A stretch of 64,000 bases of DNA from Pseudomonas panipatensis (GCF_900099785.1 NZ_FNDS01000006.1:306057-370056); one strand, 5' to 3'. Positions 52,630 through 62,629 are shown, numbered from the stretch's first letter. Notes: generated by a model from the sequence alone, not told the origin. Translations and numbers: made by a program.

Positions 52630-53750
52630 ATGCCTCCGCTCAGATCCCCTTGTCGCCGCTGGCGGCCTATCGCCAGGCGCTGACCCAGCGCGGGTTCGCC
52701 GAGGACCCGGCGCAGGCCCATGCCGCGCGGCTGCTGGAAGACTGCCAGGTGGCCCTGCACCAGGGCCTGCGGCCATCCGGGGTTTACCTCTGGGGGCCGG
52801 TCGGGCGCGGCAAGACCTGGCTGATGGACCGCTTCTACGAAAGCCTGCGGGTGCCCGCGCGGCGTCAGCATTTCCACCACTTCATGCAATGGGTGCACCG
52901 CCGGCTGTTCCAGCTCAGCGGTACTCCCGAGCCGCTGCACGCCCTGGCCAGTGAGCTGGCGCTGGAGCTGCGGGTGCTCTGCTTCGACGAACTCTTCGTC
53001 AGCGACATCGGTGACGCCATGCTGCTGGGCGGCCTGCTGCGCGCCATGTTCGAGCGCGGCGTGGTCATGGTCGCCACCTCCAACCAGCCGCCGCAGCAGC
53101 TGTATGCCGAGGGCTTCAACCGCGAGCGCTTCGTTCCGGCGATCGCCGCCCTGGAGCGGCACATGCAGGTGGTGGCGGTGGACGGCGGGCGTGACCATCG
53201 CCTGCATCCCGGCGCGCCGGCGCAACGCTATTGGCTGAGCCGCGAGGGCGTGCCCAGTGCCCTGGCGTATGTCTACGCCGCGCTGGGCGGCGGCGCGGGC
53301 AGCACGCAGCCGCTGGATTTGGGCGGGCGCTGCATCCAGGTGCTGCGGCGCAATGAGCGGGTGCTCTGGTGCCGTTATGCCGATCTCTGCGAACAGCCCT
53401 TGGCGGCGCCCGATTTCATCGCGCTCTGCGACCGCTATCGGGCGATCCTGCTGGCGGATGTCCCGGCGCTCGGCGGCGAGCGCCGCGAAGCGCGCATTGC
53501 CCGTGGCACCGAGGATGGCGTGGAGCGCGTGGTGGCCGGCGATCGCCAGTTGCCGGCGCTGTCGGCCAAGGACGATGGCGTGCGGCGCTTCATCGCCCTG
53601 GTCGACGAATGCTACGACCGTGGCGTGCCGCTGTACCTGGAGGCGGCCGTGGCGCTGGATGAACTCTATAGTCACGGCGGCCTGGAGTTTCCCTTCCGCC
53701 GCACCCTCAGCCGCCTGCGCGAGATGCAGTTGCAGCGCTTCGCCGGCTGA
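52626..53750 (+). CDS. zapE: ZapE/AFG1-family ATPase
   Basis: A 374-residue AAA-type ATPase. Walker A is GPVGRGKTW at about 59-67 and Walker B VLCFDELFVSDI at about 118-129, with the TSNQPP motif of the ZapE/AFG1 family. ZapE binds FtsZ and modulates Z-ring dynamics under stress in E. coli. Pseudomonads usually carry a zapE gene elsewhere in the chromosome, so this may be a second copy. The ATG overlaps the yfiB stop (ATGA), placing it as the fourth gene of the yfi operon. Whether it contributes to YfiBNR signalling is unknown. Confidence 0.9.
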   Translation: MNASAQIPLSPLAAYRQALTQRGFAEDPAQAHAARLLEDCQVALHQGLRPSGVYLWGPVGRGKTWLMDRFYESLRVPARRQHFHHFMQWVHRRLFQLSGTPEPLHALASELALELRVLCFDELFVSDIGDAMLLGGLLRAMFERGVVMVATSNQPPQQLYAEGFNRERFVPAIAALERHMQVVAVDGGRDHRLHPGAPAQRYWLSREGVPSALAYVYAALGGGAGSTQPLDLGGRCIQVLRRNERVLWCRYADLCEQPLAAPDFIALCDRYRAILLADVPALGGERREARIARGTEDGVERVVAGDRQLPALSAKDDGVRRFIALVDECYDRGVPLYLEAAVALDELYSHGGLEFPFRRTLSRLREMQLQRFAG

Positions 53751-53765
53751 GCGGCCGGCGCTCAG
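53747..53765. terminator. Hairpin containing both convergent stop codons
   Basis: CTGAGCG (53747-53753) pairs with CGCTCAG (53759-53765) around GCCGG. The zapE stop (53748-53750) and the chemoreceptor stop (53762-53764, minus strand) lie in opposite arms. It may act as a weak bidirectional terminator. Confidence 0.5.
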
Positions 53766-55429
53766 AGGCGGAAGCGCTGGACCAGGCCGCTGAGGTCCAC
53801 GGCCAGGCGTGACAGTTCCTGGCTGGCGCTGCTGGTCTGTTGCGAGCCGGCGGCGCTCTGGTTGGACAGGTCGCGGATGTTCGCCAGGTTGCGCTCGATG
53901 TCGCGGGCGACCTCGGCCTGATGGTCCACCGATTCGGCGATCATGCGGTTGCGCTCGTCGATGCTGCGCGCGGCGTCGATGATCAGCGCCAACGCACGGT
54001 CGGCGGCGCCGGCCTGGTCCTGGGTGTGGTCGGCCTGTTCGGCGCTCTGCCGCAGGGCTTCCACGGTCCGCCCGGTGCCGCTCTGGATGGCGCCGATCAA
54101 TTGCTCGATCTCACGGGTCGAATCGCCGGTGCGCTTGGCCAGCGCGCGGACTTCGTCGGCCACCACCGAGAAACCGCGACCGGCTTCGCCGGCGCGCGCC
54201 GCTTCGATGGCGGCGTTGAGCGCCAGCAGGTTGGTCTGTTCGGCGACGCTGCGGATCACATCGAGCACCTTGCTGATATGCAGGGTCTGCTCGGCCAGGC
54301 CCTGGGCCTGTTCCGCGGCGTGGCGCACGCCGGCGCCGAGGTCCTGGATCGAATTGAGGGTGTTGGCCAACTGTTGCTGGCCGCCGCGCGCGCTGTCGTT
54401 GGACTGGCGCGCCACGTCGGCGGTGGACTGGGCGTGCGCGGCGACGCTGCCGACCGCCTCGCTCATGCGGCTCATGGCGCGGCTGACGTTGTCGATTTCG
54501 TCGTGCTGCTGGTGCAGGCCGCGGGTGCCTTCCTCCATCACCGCGCTCATCTCTTCGCTGGCGGTGGCCAGTTGCTCGGCGGCGTCGCCGATCTGGCGGA
54601 TGGTGCCGTGCAGGTTGCCGCGCATGGCGCCGAGGCGGTCGAGCAGGCGCGCCGCTTCGTCGCGGCCGTGGGCGACGATGACCTGGCTGAGGTCGCCATC
54701 GGCGATGCGCTCGGCCACCTGCAGCGCTTCGGCCAGCGGCCGCACCAGGCTGCGGGTCAGCCGCCAGGCCAGCAGCAGGCTGAGCAGCAGGGCGCTGGCG
54801 AGGGCCACCCAGACGATGCGCTGCGCCAGCTTGTAGGCGCTGGCGGCATTGGCGATGGCGTCGGCGGCGGCCTGCTTGTTGAATTCGCGCAGCAGTTGCA
54901 CCTGGGTGTCGATGGCTTCGCCCTGCTGGTCGAGGTTGGCGTTGAGCAGGCTGCGCGCCTCGTCGAACTTCTGCTGTTCGAGCAGTTGCTGCTCTTCGCG
55001 GATGGTCTGGATGAACTGCTCGAAGGCCTGCTGCAACGCCTCGATGGCGCCGCGTTCGGTGTCGTCGCTGATCAGCGGCGCGTAGTCGCGGAATTCCTGG
55101 GCGATGTCGATGGCCAACTGCTCGATGATCACCTTGTTGCCGCTGCGCACCATGGGATCGGGGTTGCTCACCTGTTGCAGGGCGCGCACGCGCAACTGGC
55201 TGAGGTTGAGGGCAATGCTGTCGGCCAGGGCGATGCTCGGCAACTGGTCGCTGTCGATGGTCTCGCCCTGGGCGCGGATGGCCGCCATCTGGTACAGGCA
55301 GTAGGCGCCGACGCCACCGAGCAGCAGGGCACAGAGCATGAAACAGAGCAGGGTGCGCTGGCCGATGCGCAAGCGGCGCAAGGGTTGCCATTGGGCAAAT
55401 CGGGCGAGGGAGGCTTTGGACATTCTCAT
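53762..55429 (-). CDS. Methyl-accepting chemotaxis protein, 4HB type
   Basis: The protein is 555 residues from the ATG at 55427-55429; a second ATG two codons later is possible, and neither has a clear ribosome-binding site. TM1 is at about 26-49. A periplasmic four-helix bundle of about 160 residues follows, containing [22 protein letters not shown]2 is at about 207-230, then a HAMP domain. The cytoplasmic signalling hairpin tip is [21 protein letters not shown]. No C-terminal pentapeptide for CheR docking is seen. The ligand is unknown. It is a lone gene, convergent with zapE and upstream of the hydrolase gene cluster on the minus strand. Confidence 0.93.
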   Translation of the reverse strand: MRMSKASLARFAQWQPLRRLRIGQRTLLCFMLCALLLGGVGAYCLYQMAAIRAQGETIDSDQLPSIALADSIALNLSQLRVRALQQVSNPDPMVRSGNKVIIEQLAIDIAQEFRDYAPLISDDTERGAIEALQQAFEQFIQTIREEQQLLEQQKFDEARSLLNANLDQQGEAIDTQVQLLREFNKQAAADAIANAASAYKLAQRIVWVALASALLLSLLLAWRLTRSLVRPLAEALQVAERIADGDLSQVIVAHGRDEAARLLDRLGAMRGNLHGTIRQIGDAAEQLATASEEMSAVMEEGTRGLHQQHDEIDNVSRAMSRMSEAVGSVAAHAQSTADVARQSNDSARGGQQQLANTLNSIQDLGAGVRHAAEQAQGLAEQTLHISKVLDVIRSVAEQTNLLALNAAIEAARAGEAGRGFSVVADEVRALAKRTGDSTREIEQLIGAIQSGTGRTVEALRQSAEQADHTQDQAGAADRALALIIDAARSIDERNRMIAESVDHQAEVARDIERNLANIRDLSNQSAAGSQQTSSASQELSRLAVDLSGLVQRFRL

Positions 55430-55594
55430 CACGCTGGACCACTGCTGCTGTGACGCTCTGCCGAGCGAAAAAAAGGCGAGCACAGCTTATGAAAGAGATG
55501 TGACAGTCTTGTGTACTGGCCAAGTGCCGGTGCGCGAATTTCGATCTAACTCACGGATGGCTAAGGCTTTTCGCTTTGCGCGGCGGTGCAGGGC

Positions 55595-56545
55595 TCAGGC
55601 TGCGGGGTGGCGCGGCGGGCTGTCGCTGACGATGAAACGAGCCAGCTCGGCGTCCACTTCGCCGTCGCGCAACCAGCGCAGGGCGATGGGCCAGAGACTG
55701 CTCTCGAAGCGGCTGTGGAAGAAGGCGAAGTGGCCGATCCGGGCGCAGCCCAGGGCCTGCGGCGACAGGCGCAGATGGCAGCGCTGGCTGTTGCTGTAGT
55801 AGGCCAGCAGACGCTGGATGGCATCGCGGGTGCCGAATTCGTCGTCGCTCACGCTCAGCGCCAGGGTGTCCGCGCGCAGGTTGGCGAAGCCCTGCACCAG
55901 GGCCGCCCGCTCGGCGCGCGGCATGGCTTGCGGGCCGCGCCGGTAGGCGTCTTCGAAGCGCGCGCCGGGGTGGGTCCAGTCACGCACCACGCCGCGCGGC
56001 GTGTCTTCCATCCAGCCCAGGCGCTTGCCCGGGAAGTAACCGAGCAGGCTGCTCAGCGCGGGCATCAGCGCGTGCCATTTGAGCAGCATCGACAGCCGCC
56101 GATGGCTGGCGTAGTCGCGCCAGTAGGCGTATTGCGCGCCCATGCTGAAGACGCGGGTGAGCAGGTGGTTGGACGGCGCCAGGCCGATGAGGAAGCCGCC
56201 GACGCTGTGCGCCACCACCTGCAGCGGTTGGCCGGGGCAGTGCGTCGCGGCCCAGCGCAGCACGGCGTCGAAGTCCAGGCGGCCCCAGTCCAGCCAACTG
56301 GCCTCGAAGCCGCGCAGCGAGGCCGGGCGCGAGTGACCGATACCACGGTAGTCGTAGCTGATGACGTCGAAGCCCTGGGCGTGCAGGTAAGCGGCGAAGC
56401 GCGCGTAGTAATCGCTGCGCACCGAGGTCGCCGGGTTGATGATCACCAGCGGGCGGCCTGCCTCGGCGGCGCCGGGATGGCGCCAGAGGCGGCCCTTGAG
56501 CGGGTAGGCGTCTGCCGCGCTGATGTGAATCGGCGTGTCGTTCAT
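55595..56545 (-). CDS. Alpha/beta hydrolase
   Basis: A 316-residue protein starting MNDTPIHISAADAYPLKGRL after a GAGGG site. The oxyanion region is PLVIINPATSV near 33, and the nucleophile elbow is VAHSVGGFLIG (Gly/His-x-Ser-x-Gly type) near 112. A likely acid is in SDDEFGT, and the histidine is in GHFAFFHS near 284. It matches the serine aminopeptidase-like esterase group that acts on lipids or esters. It lies at the 3' end of the minus-strand run behind the MalT-like regulator, about 95 bp away, so cotranscription is possible. The substrate is unknown. Confidence 0.87.
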   Translation of the reverse strand: MNDTPIHISAADAYPLKGRLWRHPGAAEAGRPLVIINPATSVRSDYYARFAAYLHAQGFDVISYDYRGIGHSRPASLRGFEASWLDWGRLDFDAVLRWAATHCPGQPLQVVAHSVGGFLIGLAPSNHLLTRVFSMGAQYAYWRDYASHRRLSMLLKWHALMPALSSLLGYFPGKRLGWMEDTPRGVVRDWTHPGARFEDAYRRGPQAMPRAERAALVQGFANLRADTLALSVSDDEFGTRDAIQRLLAYYSNSQRCHLRLSPQALGCARIGHFAFFHSRFESSLWPIALRWLRDGEVDAELARFIVSDSPPRHPAA

Positions 56546-56641
56546 GCAGCCCTCGCGCATTGTCCCGGCCATGCGGCGAACTCTAGCGCCTCGGCGGGCG
56601 CGGCGGCCAGCAGGGCGCGCGGCACAGGCCGAGGCGTGCGC

Positions 56642-59224
56642 TCAGCGCAGCAGGCCGAGGCTCTTGGCGCGCGCCACCGCCTGGGTGCGGCGCTCCACTT
56701 CGAGCTTGATATTGATGCGCCGGGCGTGGGTCTTCACCGTGTGCAGGGAGATCGCCAGGCGTTCGGCGATCTGCTGGTTGGAGCAGCCCTGGGCGATCAG
56801 GTCGAGCACTTCCAGTTCGCGCAGGCTGAGCACTTCCACGGGCGGCGTGTCGCTGCCGCTCCGCGGCGGCTCAGCCGGCGCTGGCGCCGGTGGTCCGGGG
56901 AGGAAGCGCTGAATCCACGGCGAGCCGCGCCGGGCCATGGCCAGCAACGGCTGGCGCAGGGCCAGGTGGCGGCAGTCGTCGATGGCGTCGCGCAAGGGCG
57001 TCTCGGCCAGGCTCTGCTGGCCTTGCAGGTACAGCGCCTCGGCCAGTTCCAACTGGCATTCGCAGGCGAGCCCGCGCAGGCCCAGGTAATGGCAATCCTC
57101 CAGCAGGCCCTGCAATTCGTAGCCCGCCTTGGCGCTGTCGCCCAGCGCCAGGTGGGCGCGCGCCAGCAGCAGGCGGGCGCGGGGCAGCAGGTCATAGAAG
57201 CCGGTCGGCGCCAGCAGCACGTTGTCCTGCAGGCGGAGCAGCACCGCGTGGATGTCGTCGCGGGCTTTCTGCGCTTCGTCCTCGGCCAGCCACAGCTCGC
57301 CACGCGCCAGTTGCAGCACGTCGCGGTAGCGGATCTCGGTGGTCTGCAACTGTTGCATGCGCCGTTCGGCGTTGAGCAGCAGGCGGTGCGCGCATTCCGT
57401 TTCACCACGGTCGAGAGCGCAGGCGATCAAGGCCTGGTAGCCGAACAGCAGGTAGGCATCCTGGCAGTCCTCGGCTTCGTCCAGGCCCTGGCGCAGGCAG
57501 TCCATGGCCGCGGCGGCGTCGCCGCGCGCGGCCAGCAGGGTGCCGCGCAGCAGGCGCAGGCGCGCGGTCATCGGCCCGCGCTGGCCGGCGTTGTCCAGGT
57601 CGCTGAGCATCTGCTCGGCGTAGTCCAGGGCGTGGCCGTGGTTGCCGCACAGCGCCAGCAGGTGGATGTGCTCGACGCTGAGCAAGGCCTCGAAGCGCAG
57701 GTTGTGCTGCTGCCGCGCCAGGCGCAGGCCGTTCTGGCAGTGCTGGCGGGCGCCGCTGAGGTCGCCCTCGGCCATGGCCTGCTGGGCCAGGGCCTGGTGA
57801 CAGAGGATGTGCTGCGCCCAGGCCGATTCGTCGAGGTCTTCCAGGGCGTCCAGGCAGTGCCGGTGCGCGCTGGCCAGGCCGAACTGGCGCTGCAGCACGC
57901 CGAGGGTGGCCTGGTACTGCGCCAGGTAGCGCCGCTGGCGCTGGGCGTCGGCCGCCGGGAGGAAGCGCGCCAGGTCTTGCAGGCAATCCTGCGCTTCGTC
58001 CAGGCGCGCACAGATGATCAGGGCCCAGGTGTGCAGCAGGACCAGGTGCGGCTTGGTCCGCAGGATGCCGGGCGGCAGACGCTCGCGCCATTGCAGCAGG
58101 TGCGCGGCGCTTTGCTCGATCATCATCTGGTCCTGGCTGTAGCCGCGCAGCAGGCTCACCGCCAACTCCGCGTGACCGGCGGCGAGTGCCTGCTGCACCG
58201 CCTCGTGGATCTTGCCGTGGGCGGCGAACCATTGGCTGGCTTCGAGGAAGCTGTGCAGCGGCGCCGGCGTGTCCGGCATGCCGCACAGCAGGCGGGCCAG
58301 GGCCGGCCAGGGCTGATACCAGCCGCCATCGCCCGCCAGGCGGCGCAGCAGTTGCCTCTGGCACAGTTGCTCGAAGGCCGTCGCGCCGACGCTGCGCAGG
58401 TGCCGGCAGAGTTCGGTGTTGCAGCGCGGCAGGTGGGCGAGGATGCCCAGCGCCTGGCGCAGCGGCGCTGGCAGCGGGGCGAGGATTTCCCGACGCAGGT
58501 AGTCCTGCAACACCGGCGCGGCGCTTTCCAGCGCCGGCGGGCTGCCCGCGCGCAGCGCCAGGCTGAGCATCGCCGGCCAGCCGCCGCTGTCCTCCAGCAG
58601 GGCCGCGAGGCTGTCGGCGGCGTGCGGCGTTTGCTGTTGTTGCAGCAGACGCGCGACTTCCTCGGCATCCAGCGCCAGGTCCGCGGCGTCGATTTCCAGC
58701 AGATCGCCCTGCAACAGCAGGCGCGGCAGGTTCCAGTCCGGGCGCCGGCGGCTGGCGATCCACCAGCGCAGTCCGGGGATGTCGCGCTCCAGCAGGTCAC
58801 CGAGGCAACGGTCCAGGGCCGGGGCGTCTTGCCGGGGATAGTCGTCGAGCACGATCCACAGCGGCTGGCCATGGCTCCTCAGCAAGCCCTCCAGTGCCTC
58901 GTCCGTGCCCCCCGCGCGCGGCTCGCGCCCGAGGGCGCTGGCCAGGCGGCCGAGCAGCTCGTCCGGCGTCAGCGTCTGCCCGCGCAGGTCGAGCCAGACC
59001 ACCTGCACCCCCGGTCTGGCCTGGTGCGCGCATTCGTTGAGCAGCAGGCTCTTGCCGAAACCGGCCGGCGCCAGCAGCAGGTTGAGCCGCTGCTGCCCGG
59101 TCAGCAGCCGCTGCAACAGACGCGGCCGCGCAATGTGCCGCGCGGGCAGCGCCGGCAACCGGCTGGCGAGCGGCCGGGGTGTGCCGCTGCGGCTGGACCG
59201 CGGGATATCGTCGTACTGGCTCAT
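56642..59224 (-). CDS. MalT-type LuxR-family ATP-dependent transcriptional regulator
   Basis: An 860-residue regulator from the ATG at 59222-59224 with GGAG 9 bases upstream. The STAND-type NTPase has Walker A APAGFGKS at 52-59 and IVLDDYPRQ (Walker B) near 122. A long TPR-like helical region occupies about 330-770, and a LuxR helix-turn-helix is at the end, LSLRELEVLDLIAQGCSNQQ followed by HTVKTHARRI. MalT-like proteins bind an inducer, oligomerise with ATP and activate catabolic operons. It sits inside the minus-strand run with an MFS transporter, an aldolase and a peptidase-like gene, so it probably activates them. Its inducer is unknown. Confidence 0.92.
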   Translation of the reverse strand: MSQYDDIPRSSRSGTPRPLASRLPALPARHIARPRLLQRLLTGQQRLNLLLAPAGFGKSLLLNECAHQARPGVQVVWLDLRGQTLTPDELLGRLASALGREPRAGGTDEALEGLLRSHGQPLWIVLDDYPRQDAPALDRCLGDLLERDIPGLRWWIASRRRPDWNLPRLLLQGDLLEIDAADLALDAEEVARLLQQQQTPHAADSLAALLEDSGGWPAMLSLALRAGSPPALESAAPVLQDYLRREILAPLPAPLRQALGILAHLPRCNTELCRHLRSVGATAFEQLCQRQLLRRLAGDGGWYQPWPALARLLCGMPDTPAPLHSFLEASQWFAAHGKIHEAVQQALAAGHAELAVSLLRGYSQDQMMIEQSAAHLLQWRERLPPGILRTKPHLVLLHTWALIICARLDEAQDCLQDLARFLPAADAQRQRRYLAQYQATLGVLQRQFGLASAHRHCLDALEDLDESAWAQHILCHQALAQQAMAEGDLSGARQHCQNGLRLARQQHNLRFEALLSVEHIHLLALCGNHGHALDYAEQMLSDLDNAGQRGPMTARLRLLRGTLLAARGDAAAAMDCLRQGLDEAEDCQDAYLLFGYQALIACALDRGETECAHRLLLNAERRMQQLQTTEIRYRDVLQLARGELWLAEDEAQKARDDIHAVLLRLQDNVLLAPTGFYDLLPRARLLLARAHLALGDSAKAGYELQGLLEDCHYLGLRGLACECQLELAEALYLQGQQSLAETPLRDAIDDCRHLALRQPLLAMARRGSPWIQRFLPGPPAPAPAEPPRSGSDTPPVEVLSLRELEVLDLIAQGCSNQQIAERLAISLHTVKTHARRINIKLEVERRTQAVARAKSLGLLR

Positions 59225-59282
59225 GGGCGAAAGCTCCGGCCGCTGCCCTCGGGCGGCGGCGCAGGTTGATCGTGGGGACGCT

Positions 59283-60380
59283 TCAGTTGGGCGTCCCGGA
59301 AAGACCGTCGATGGCTTGCCGGGCGGCGTCCAGGGCTTGTTCGAGGATGCGCGCCTTCCAGGCGTCGGTATCGACATAGAAGGCATCGCGCAGGCGTCGC
59401 TTGATGGCGCGGCGGGTGTCGTCGTCGGCGCCGGGGTGGCGGTACAGCCACTGGTCGGCGCGCAACGCCATCAGCACTTCCTCGCCGGGCACGGTGCCGT
59501 ACTCCAGGGCGATTCCGGTGTATTCGGCCTGCGGGCACTCGTCATAGGCGAGGTGCCACATCATGCCGGCGAGCAGCGGTGACACCGCGCCGCCGTCGTA
59601 CAGCGAGGTGACCTCTGGCCCCCACCAGGCGCGGGCGCGCTCCAGGCCGGCGCGGTCGTCGGCGCGCGCGTGGCAGATGCGCTCGCCGTGTCCGCAGGGG
59701 CCCAGCGCGGTGTGCAGGTCGATCCAGCCCAGGCGCGTGCAGCGCCGCGCCTCTTCACGCAGCACGGTGCGCAGGGTGCGGTTGCTCCAGGTGGCGCTGT
59801 GGCCGCCGAAGAAGAGCCCGTCCGGGTGGCTGTACTGGCCGCTGGAAACGGCCTGCTGCATGGCCGCCGGGCCGTGCTCGGCGAGGTAGGCGTAGAGCCG
59901 CGCGTCGGCCTCCGGTGCGGGCCAGGTAGCCGGCACCAGGTCGTCGGCGAGGGCCTGGTAGCCGGGGTTGAGCGGCAGCGTCGAGGGATAGCTGAAGTCC
60001 TGGAAATTGCGGTTCAGGTCGACGTTCTCGTGGGTCCAGCGGCGCCACCAGGAGAAGCCCCAGGGATTCAGGGCATGCAGGTAGAGCACCGCCACGCCGG
60101 CCTCGCGGGCGCGGCGCTGGAAGTCGGCATCGGCGAGCAGGGCGTTCTGCACGCCCGAGCCGCAGAAGCCCTCGACGCCGTGGCAGGCGCTGCTGACGAT
60201 CAGCAGCGCCTTGGCGTCGGCGCTGCCCTGGCGCGCCACGTCGAGGGCCAGCGGTTCGCCGTCGCGCCCGGCCAGCGGGTGAGCGTGGTTGTGCACGGCC
60301 AGGCCGGCGCGGCGGGCGGCGTCGAGGAACAGGGTGCGCGCCTGCTGGTAGCTCTGCGCGAAATAGTCAGCGGGGTTCAT
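59283..60380 (-). CDS. DUF2817 / M14-like zinc peptidase or deacylase
   Basis: A 365-residue cytoplasmic protein beginning MNPADYFAQSYQQARTLFLD. The carboxypeptidase-like zinc site is visible as HGVE at 67-70 (HxxE), with a downstream IDLHTALGPCGHGE histidine and a late glutamate in ALEYGT that would act as catalytic base. DUF2817 proteins are related to M14 peptidases and to aspartoacylase/succinylglutamate desuccinylase. Cleavage of an amide in a small peptide-like or N-acyl substrate is the likeliest role. It lies between the aldolase gene and the MalT-like regulator gene on the same strand, about 60 bp before the latter. Confidence 0.85.
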   Translation of the reverse strand: MNPADYFAQSYQQARTLFLDAARRAGLAVHNHAHPLAGRDGEPLALDVARQGSADAKALLIVSSACHGVEGFCGSGVQNALLADADFQRRAREAGVAVLYLHALNPWGFSWWRRWTHENVDLNRNFQDFSYPSTLPLNPGYQALADDLVPATWPAPEADARLYAYLAEHGPAAMQQAVSSGQYSHPDGLFFGGHSATWSNRTLRTVLREEARRCTRLGWIDLHTALGPCGHGERICHARADDRAGLERARAWWGPEVTSLYDGGAVSPLLAGMMWHLAYDECPQAEYTGIALEYGTVPGEEVLMALRADQWLYRHPGADDDTRRAIKRRLRDAFYVDTDAWKARILEQALDAARQAIDGLSGTPN

Positions 60381-60505
60381 GCTCGTTCGCTCCGTGCCGC
60401 GACGATCGTCATCCAGGCCGAGTACCGGGGGTGGGAGGGCAACGGATGGCCCGGACTCGGCAGTTTGTTCGCATGCATGCGCTGTTTCCTTTTTCGAACA
60501 GTGGT

Positions 60506-61270
60506 TCATTCGGCGTACCCAGGGTTGCGTCGATCCAGGCGGCGCAGCAGGCCGGGCCAATTGAGCGCGCCGAGGCCGTTGCCGAGGGTGGATTGGTCGA
60601 TCTGTCGGCGCATGCCGTCGACGATGGCTTGCGGCACCCGCACCAGCTTGCCGCCGCCGGCCTGGGCGCGGACCTGCACCATGCAGGCGCTTTCGAACAC
60701 GTACATGGCGACGAAGGCGTCGGCGACGCAACGGCCCACCGTGAGCAGGCCGTGGTTGCGCAGCATCAGGTAGGTGTTGCTATCGAGGTCGCGGACCAGC
60801 CGCGGTTTTTCCGCCTCGTTCAGCGCCACGCCCTCGTAGTCGTGGTAGCCGAGCGAGGCGAGCACCGCCGCGGATTGCTGTGAGATCGGCAGCAGGCCTT
60901 CCTCCTGGGCGGACACCGCGGTGCCGTTGATGGTGTGCGTGTGCATCACGCAGACGGCGTCTTCGCGGTTGGCGTGTACCGCGCTGTGGATGGTGAAGCC
61001 GGCCGGATTGACCGGGTAGGGCGAGTCGCCGACTTTGTTGCCGGCGAGATCGATCTTCACCAGCGACGAGGCGGTGACTTCCTCGAACAGCATGCCGTAG
61101 GGGTTGATCAGGAAGTGCTGCTCCGGCCCCGGCAGACGCACCGAGATATGCGTGGCGGTGAGGTCGTCCCAGCCGAACAGCGCGGTGAGCCGGTAGGCGG
61201 CGGCGAGGTCGGTGCGCAGTTGCCACTCGCTGGCGCTGACGCGATCTTTCAGACTTGGCGGAATGCTCAT
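60506..61270 (-). CDS. Class II aldolase/adducin-family protein
   Basis: A 254-residue protein of the class II aldolase fold. The zinc ligands are in CVMHTHT near 107-113 and in LRNHGLLTVG near 168. TATHISVRLPG and the NPYGMLFEEVTAS strand are typical. Family members include fuculose and rhamnulose aldolases, L-ribulose-5-phosphate epimerase and many uncharacterised enzymes in amino acid or sugar breakdown. It begins 21 bp after the MFS gene stop, so the two are almost certainly cotranscribed, supporting catabolism of whatever the transporter imports. The aldolase reaction itself is not proven. Confidence 0.9.
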   Translation of the reverse strand: MSIPPSLKDRVSASEWQLRTDLAAAYRLTALFGWDDLTATHISVRLPGPEQHFLINPYGMLFEEVTASSLVKIDLAGNKVGDSPYPVNPAGFTIHSAVHANREDAVCVMHTHTINGTAVSAQEEGLLPISQQSAAVLASLGYHDYEGVALNEAEKPRLVRDLDSNTYLMLRNHGLLTVGRCVADAFVAMYVFESACMVQVRAQAGGGKLVRVPQAIVDGMRRQIDQSTLGNGLGALNWPGLLRRLDRRNPGYAE

Positions 61271-61291
61271 CGGTGACGCTCCTTCTCAGCT

Positions 61292-62629
61292 TCAGGACAG
61301 TGGGCGGATGGCGCTGTCGCGCATGCCCAGGCGGATACCGATGCCGGCCACGAGGAACAGCGCGGCGAGCAGGAACACCGCCGACTGCAGGCTGCCGGTG
61401 TGGGTCTTGATGGCGCCGACCACGGCCGGGCTGACGCCGGAGATGCAGGCCAGCGAGTTGATGTAGGCGATGCCCGCCGGCGCCTCGACCCGCGGCAGGT
61501 AGCGGGTGACCATGGCCCAGAACACCGGCCCGGCGGACACCAGCGCGGAGCCGCCCAGGGTGATCGCGACCAGGGTCCAGAACAGGCTGGCCTGCAGGCT
61601 GAAGGCCAGGGCCAGGAAGCCCAGCGCGGCGACCCACATGGCCACGCAGTAATACTGCCGCTGCTGGTTGCGGCGGTCGGCGCGGCGGCCGTAGAGGATC
61701 ATGGCGACGATGGCGAAGAGGTTCGGGATCACCGCGTAGAGGCCGACCTGTTGCAGGTCTTCGATCCCCAGTTCGCGGATCACCGTGGGCGTCCAGAACG
61801 CCAGGAAGTAGCCGGCGCAGCCGCTGACGAAAGCGACGAAGGCCAGCAGGTAGACGCGCGGGTCGCGCAGCAGGTACTTGAAGCCGTGGCCGCCGGCCGC
61901 GGCGCTGACCTCGCTGTCGCGCAGGTCCTGGCGCAGGCGATCCTGTTCCACGCCCGACAGCCAGCGCGCCTGCCGTGGCCCGTCGGGCAGGAGGAAGTAC
62001 ACCAGCACGCCGAGCAGCGCGGTGGGCAGGCCTTCGATGAGGAACATCCATTGCCAGCCATCCCAGCCGTGCAGGCCATGCATGTTCTTCAGAATCCAGC
62101 CGGACAGCGGGCTGGTGATGAAGGCCGAGGCGACCTGGGCGGTCATGAACAGGGCGAAGACCCTGGCCCGGCGCTGCGGCGGGAACCAGAAGGTGAGGTA
62201 CAGCGCCACGCCGGGGAAGAAGCCGGCCTCGAACACCCCCAGCAGGAAGCGCACCAGATAGAACTGGGTAGGCGTGGTGACCAGCAGTGTGGCGGCCGAG
62301 GCCAGGCCCCAGAGGACCATGATGCGGAGGATGGTCAGGCGCGCGCCGAGGCGCTTGAGCAACAGGTTGCTGGGCACCTCGAAGAGCAGGTAGCCGATGA
62401 AGAACATGGTCGCGCCGAGGCCGTAGACGGCGTCGGAGAAGCCCAGCGCGCTCTTCATCTGCAACTGGGCGAAGCCGATGTTGGCGCGGTCGACGAAATT
62501 CAGCAGGTAGCAGGCGAACAGCAGCGGGATCAGCCGGCGGGTGATCTTGCCGTAGAGGGCATCGAGTTCGCCGGGGGCGGCTTGCCCGAGTTCGCTCGGT
62601 CGGGAGGGGGCGGTGGTCAGGGTGGACAT
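61292..62629 (-). CDS. MFS transporter, anion:cation symporter (ACS) family
   Basis: A 445-residue protein from the ATG at 62627-62629 with GGAG upstream; the frame continues upstream over the acyltransferase gene without support. It has 12 hydrophobic helices, with the ACS patterns NFVDRANIGFAQLQMKSALG near 45-64 and GVFEAGFFPGVALYLTFWFP near 134-153. ACS carriers import organic anions such as glucarate, galactonate, phthalate or tartrate with protons. It lies 21 bp before the aldolase gene. Hence a hydroxy-acid or acylated acid is a fair substrate guess, not a demonstrated one. Confidence 0.92.
   Translation of the reverse strand: MSTLTTAPSRPSELGQAAPGELDALYGKITRRLIPLLFACYLLNFVDRANIGFAQLQMKSALGFSDAVYGLGATMFFIGYLLFEVPSNLLLKRLGARLTILRIMVLWGLASAATLLVTTPTQFYLVRFLLGVFEAGFFPGVALYLTFWFPPQRRARVFALFMTAQVASAFITSPLSGWILKNMHGLHGWDGWQWMFLIEGLPTALLGVLVYFLLPDGPRQARWLSGVEQDRLRQDLRDSEVSAAAGGHGFKYLLRDPRVYLLAFVAFVSGCAGYFLAFWTPTVIRELGIEDLQQVGLYAVIPNLFAIVAMILYGRRADRRNQQRQYYCVAMWVAALGFLALAFSLQASLFWTLVAITLGGSALVSAGPVFWAMVTRYLPRVEAPAGIAYINSLACISGVSPAVVGAIKTHTGSLQSAVFLLAALFLVAGIGIRLGMRDSAIRPLS

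Noticed and set aside
55586..59269. A 1227-codon plus-strand open frame
   Set aside because: It lies wholly antisense to the alpha/beta hydrolase and MalT-like genes, whose domains are clear. Its Gln/Arg/Val/Gly-rich composition is what GC-biased codon use gives on the opposite strand.
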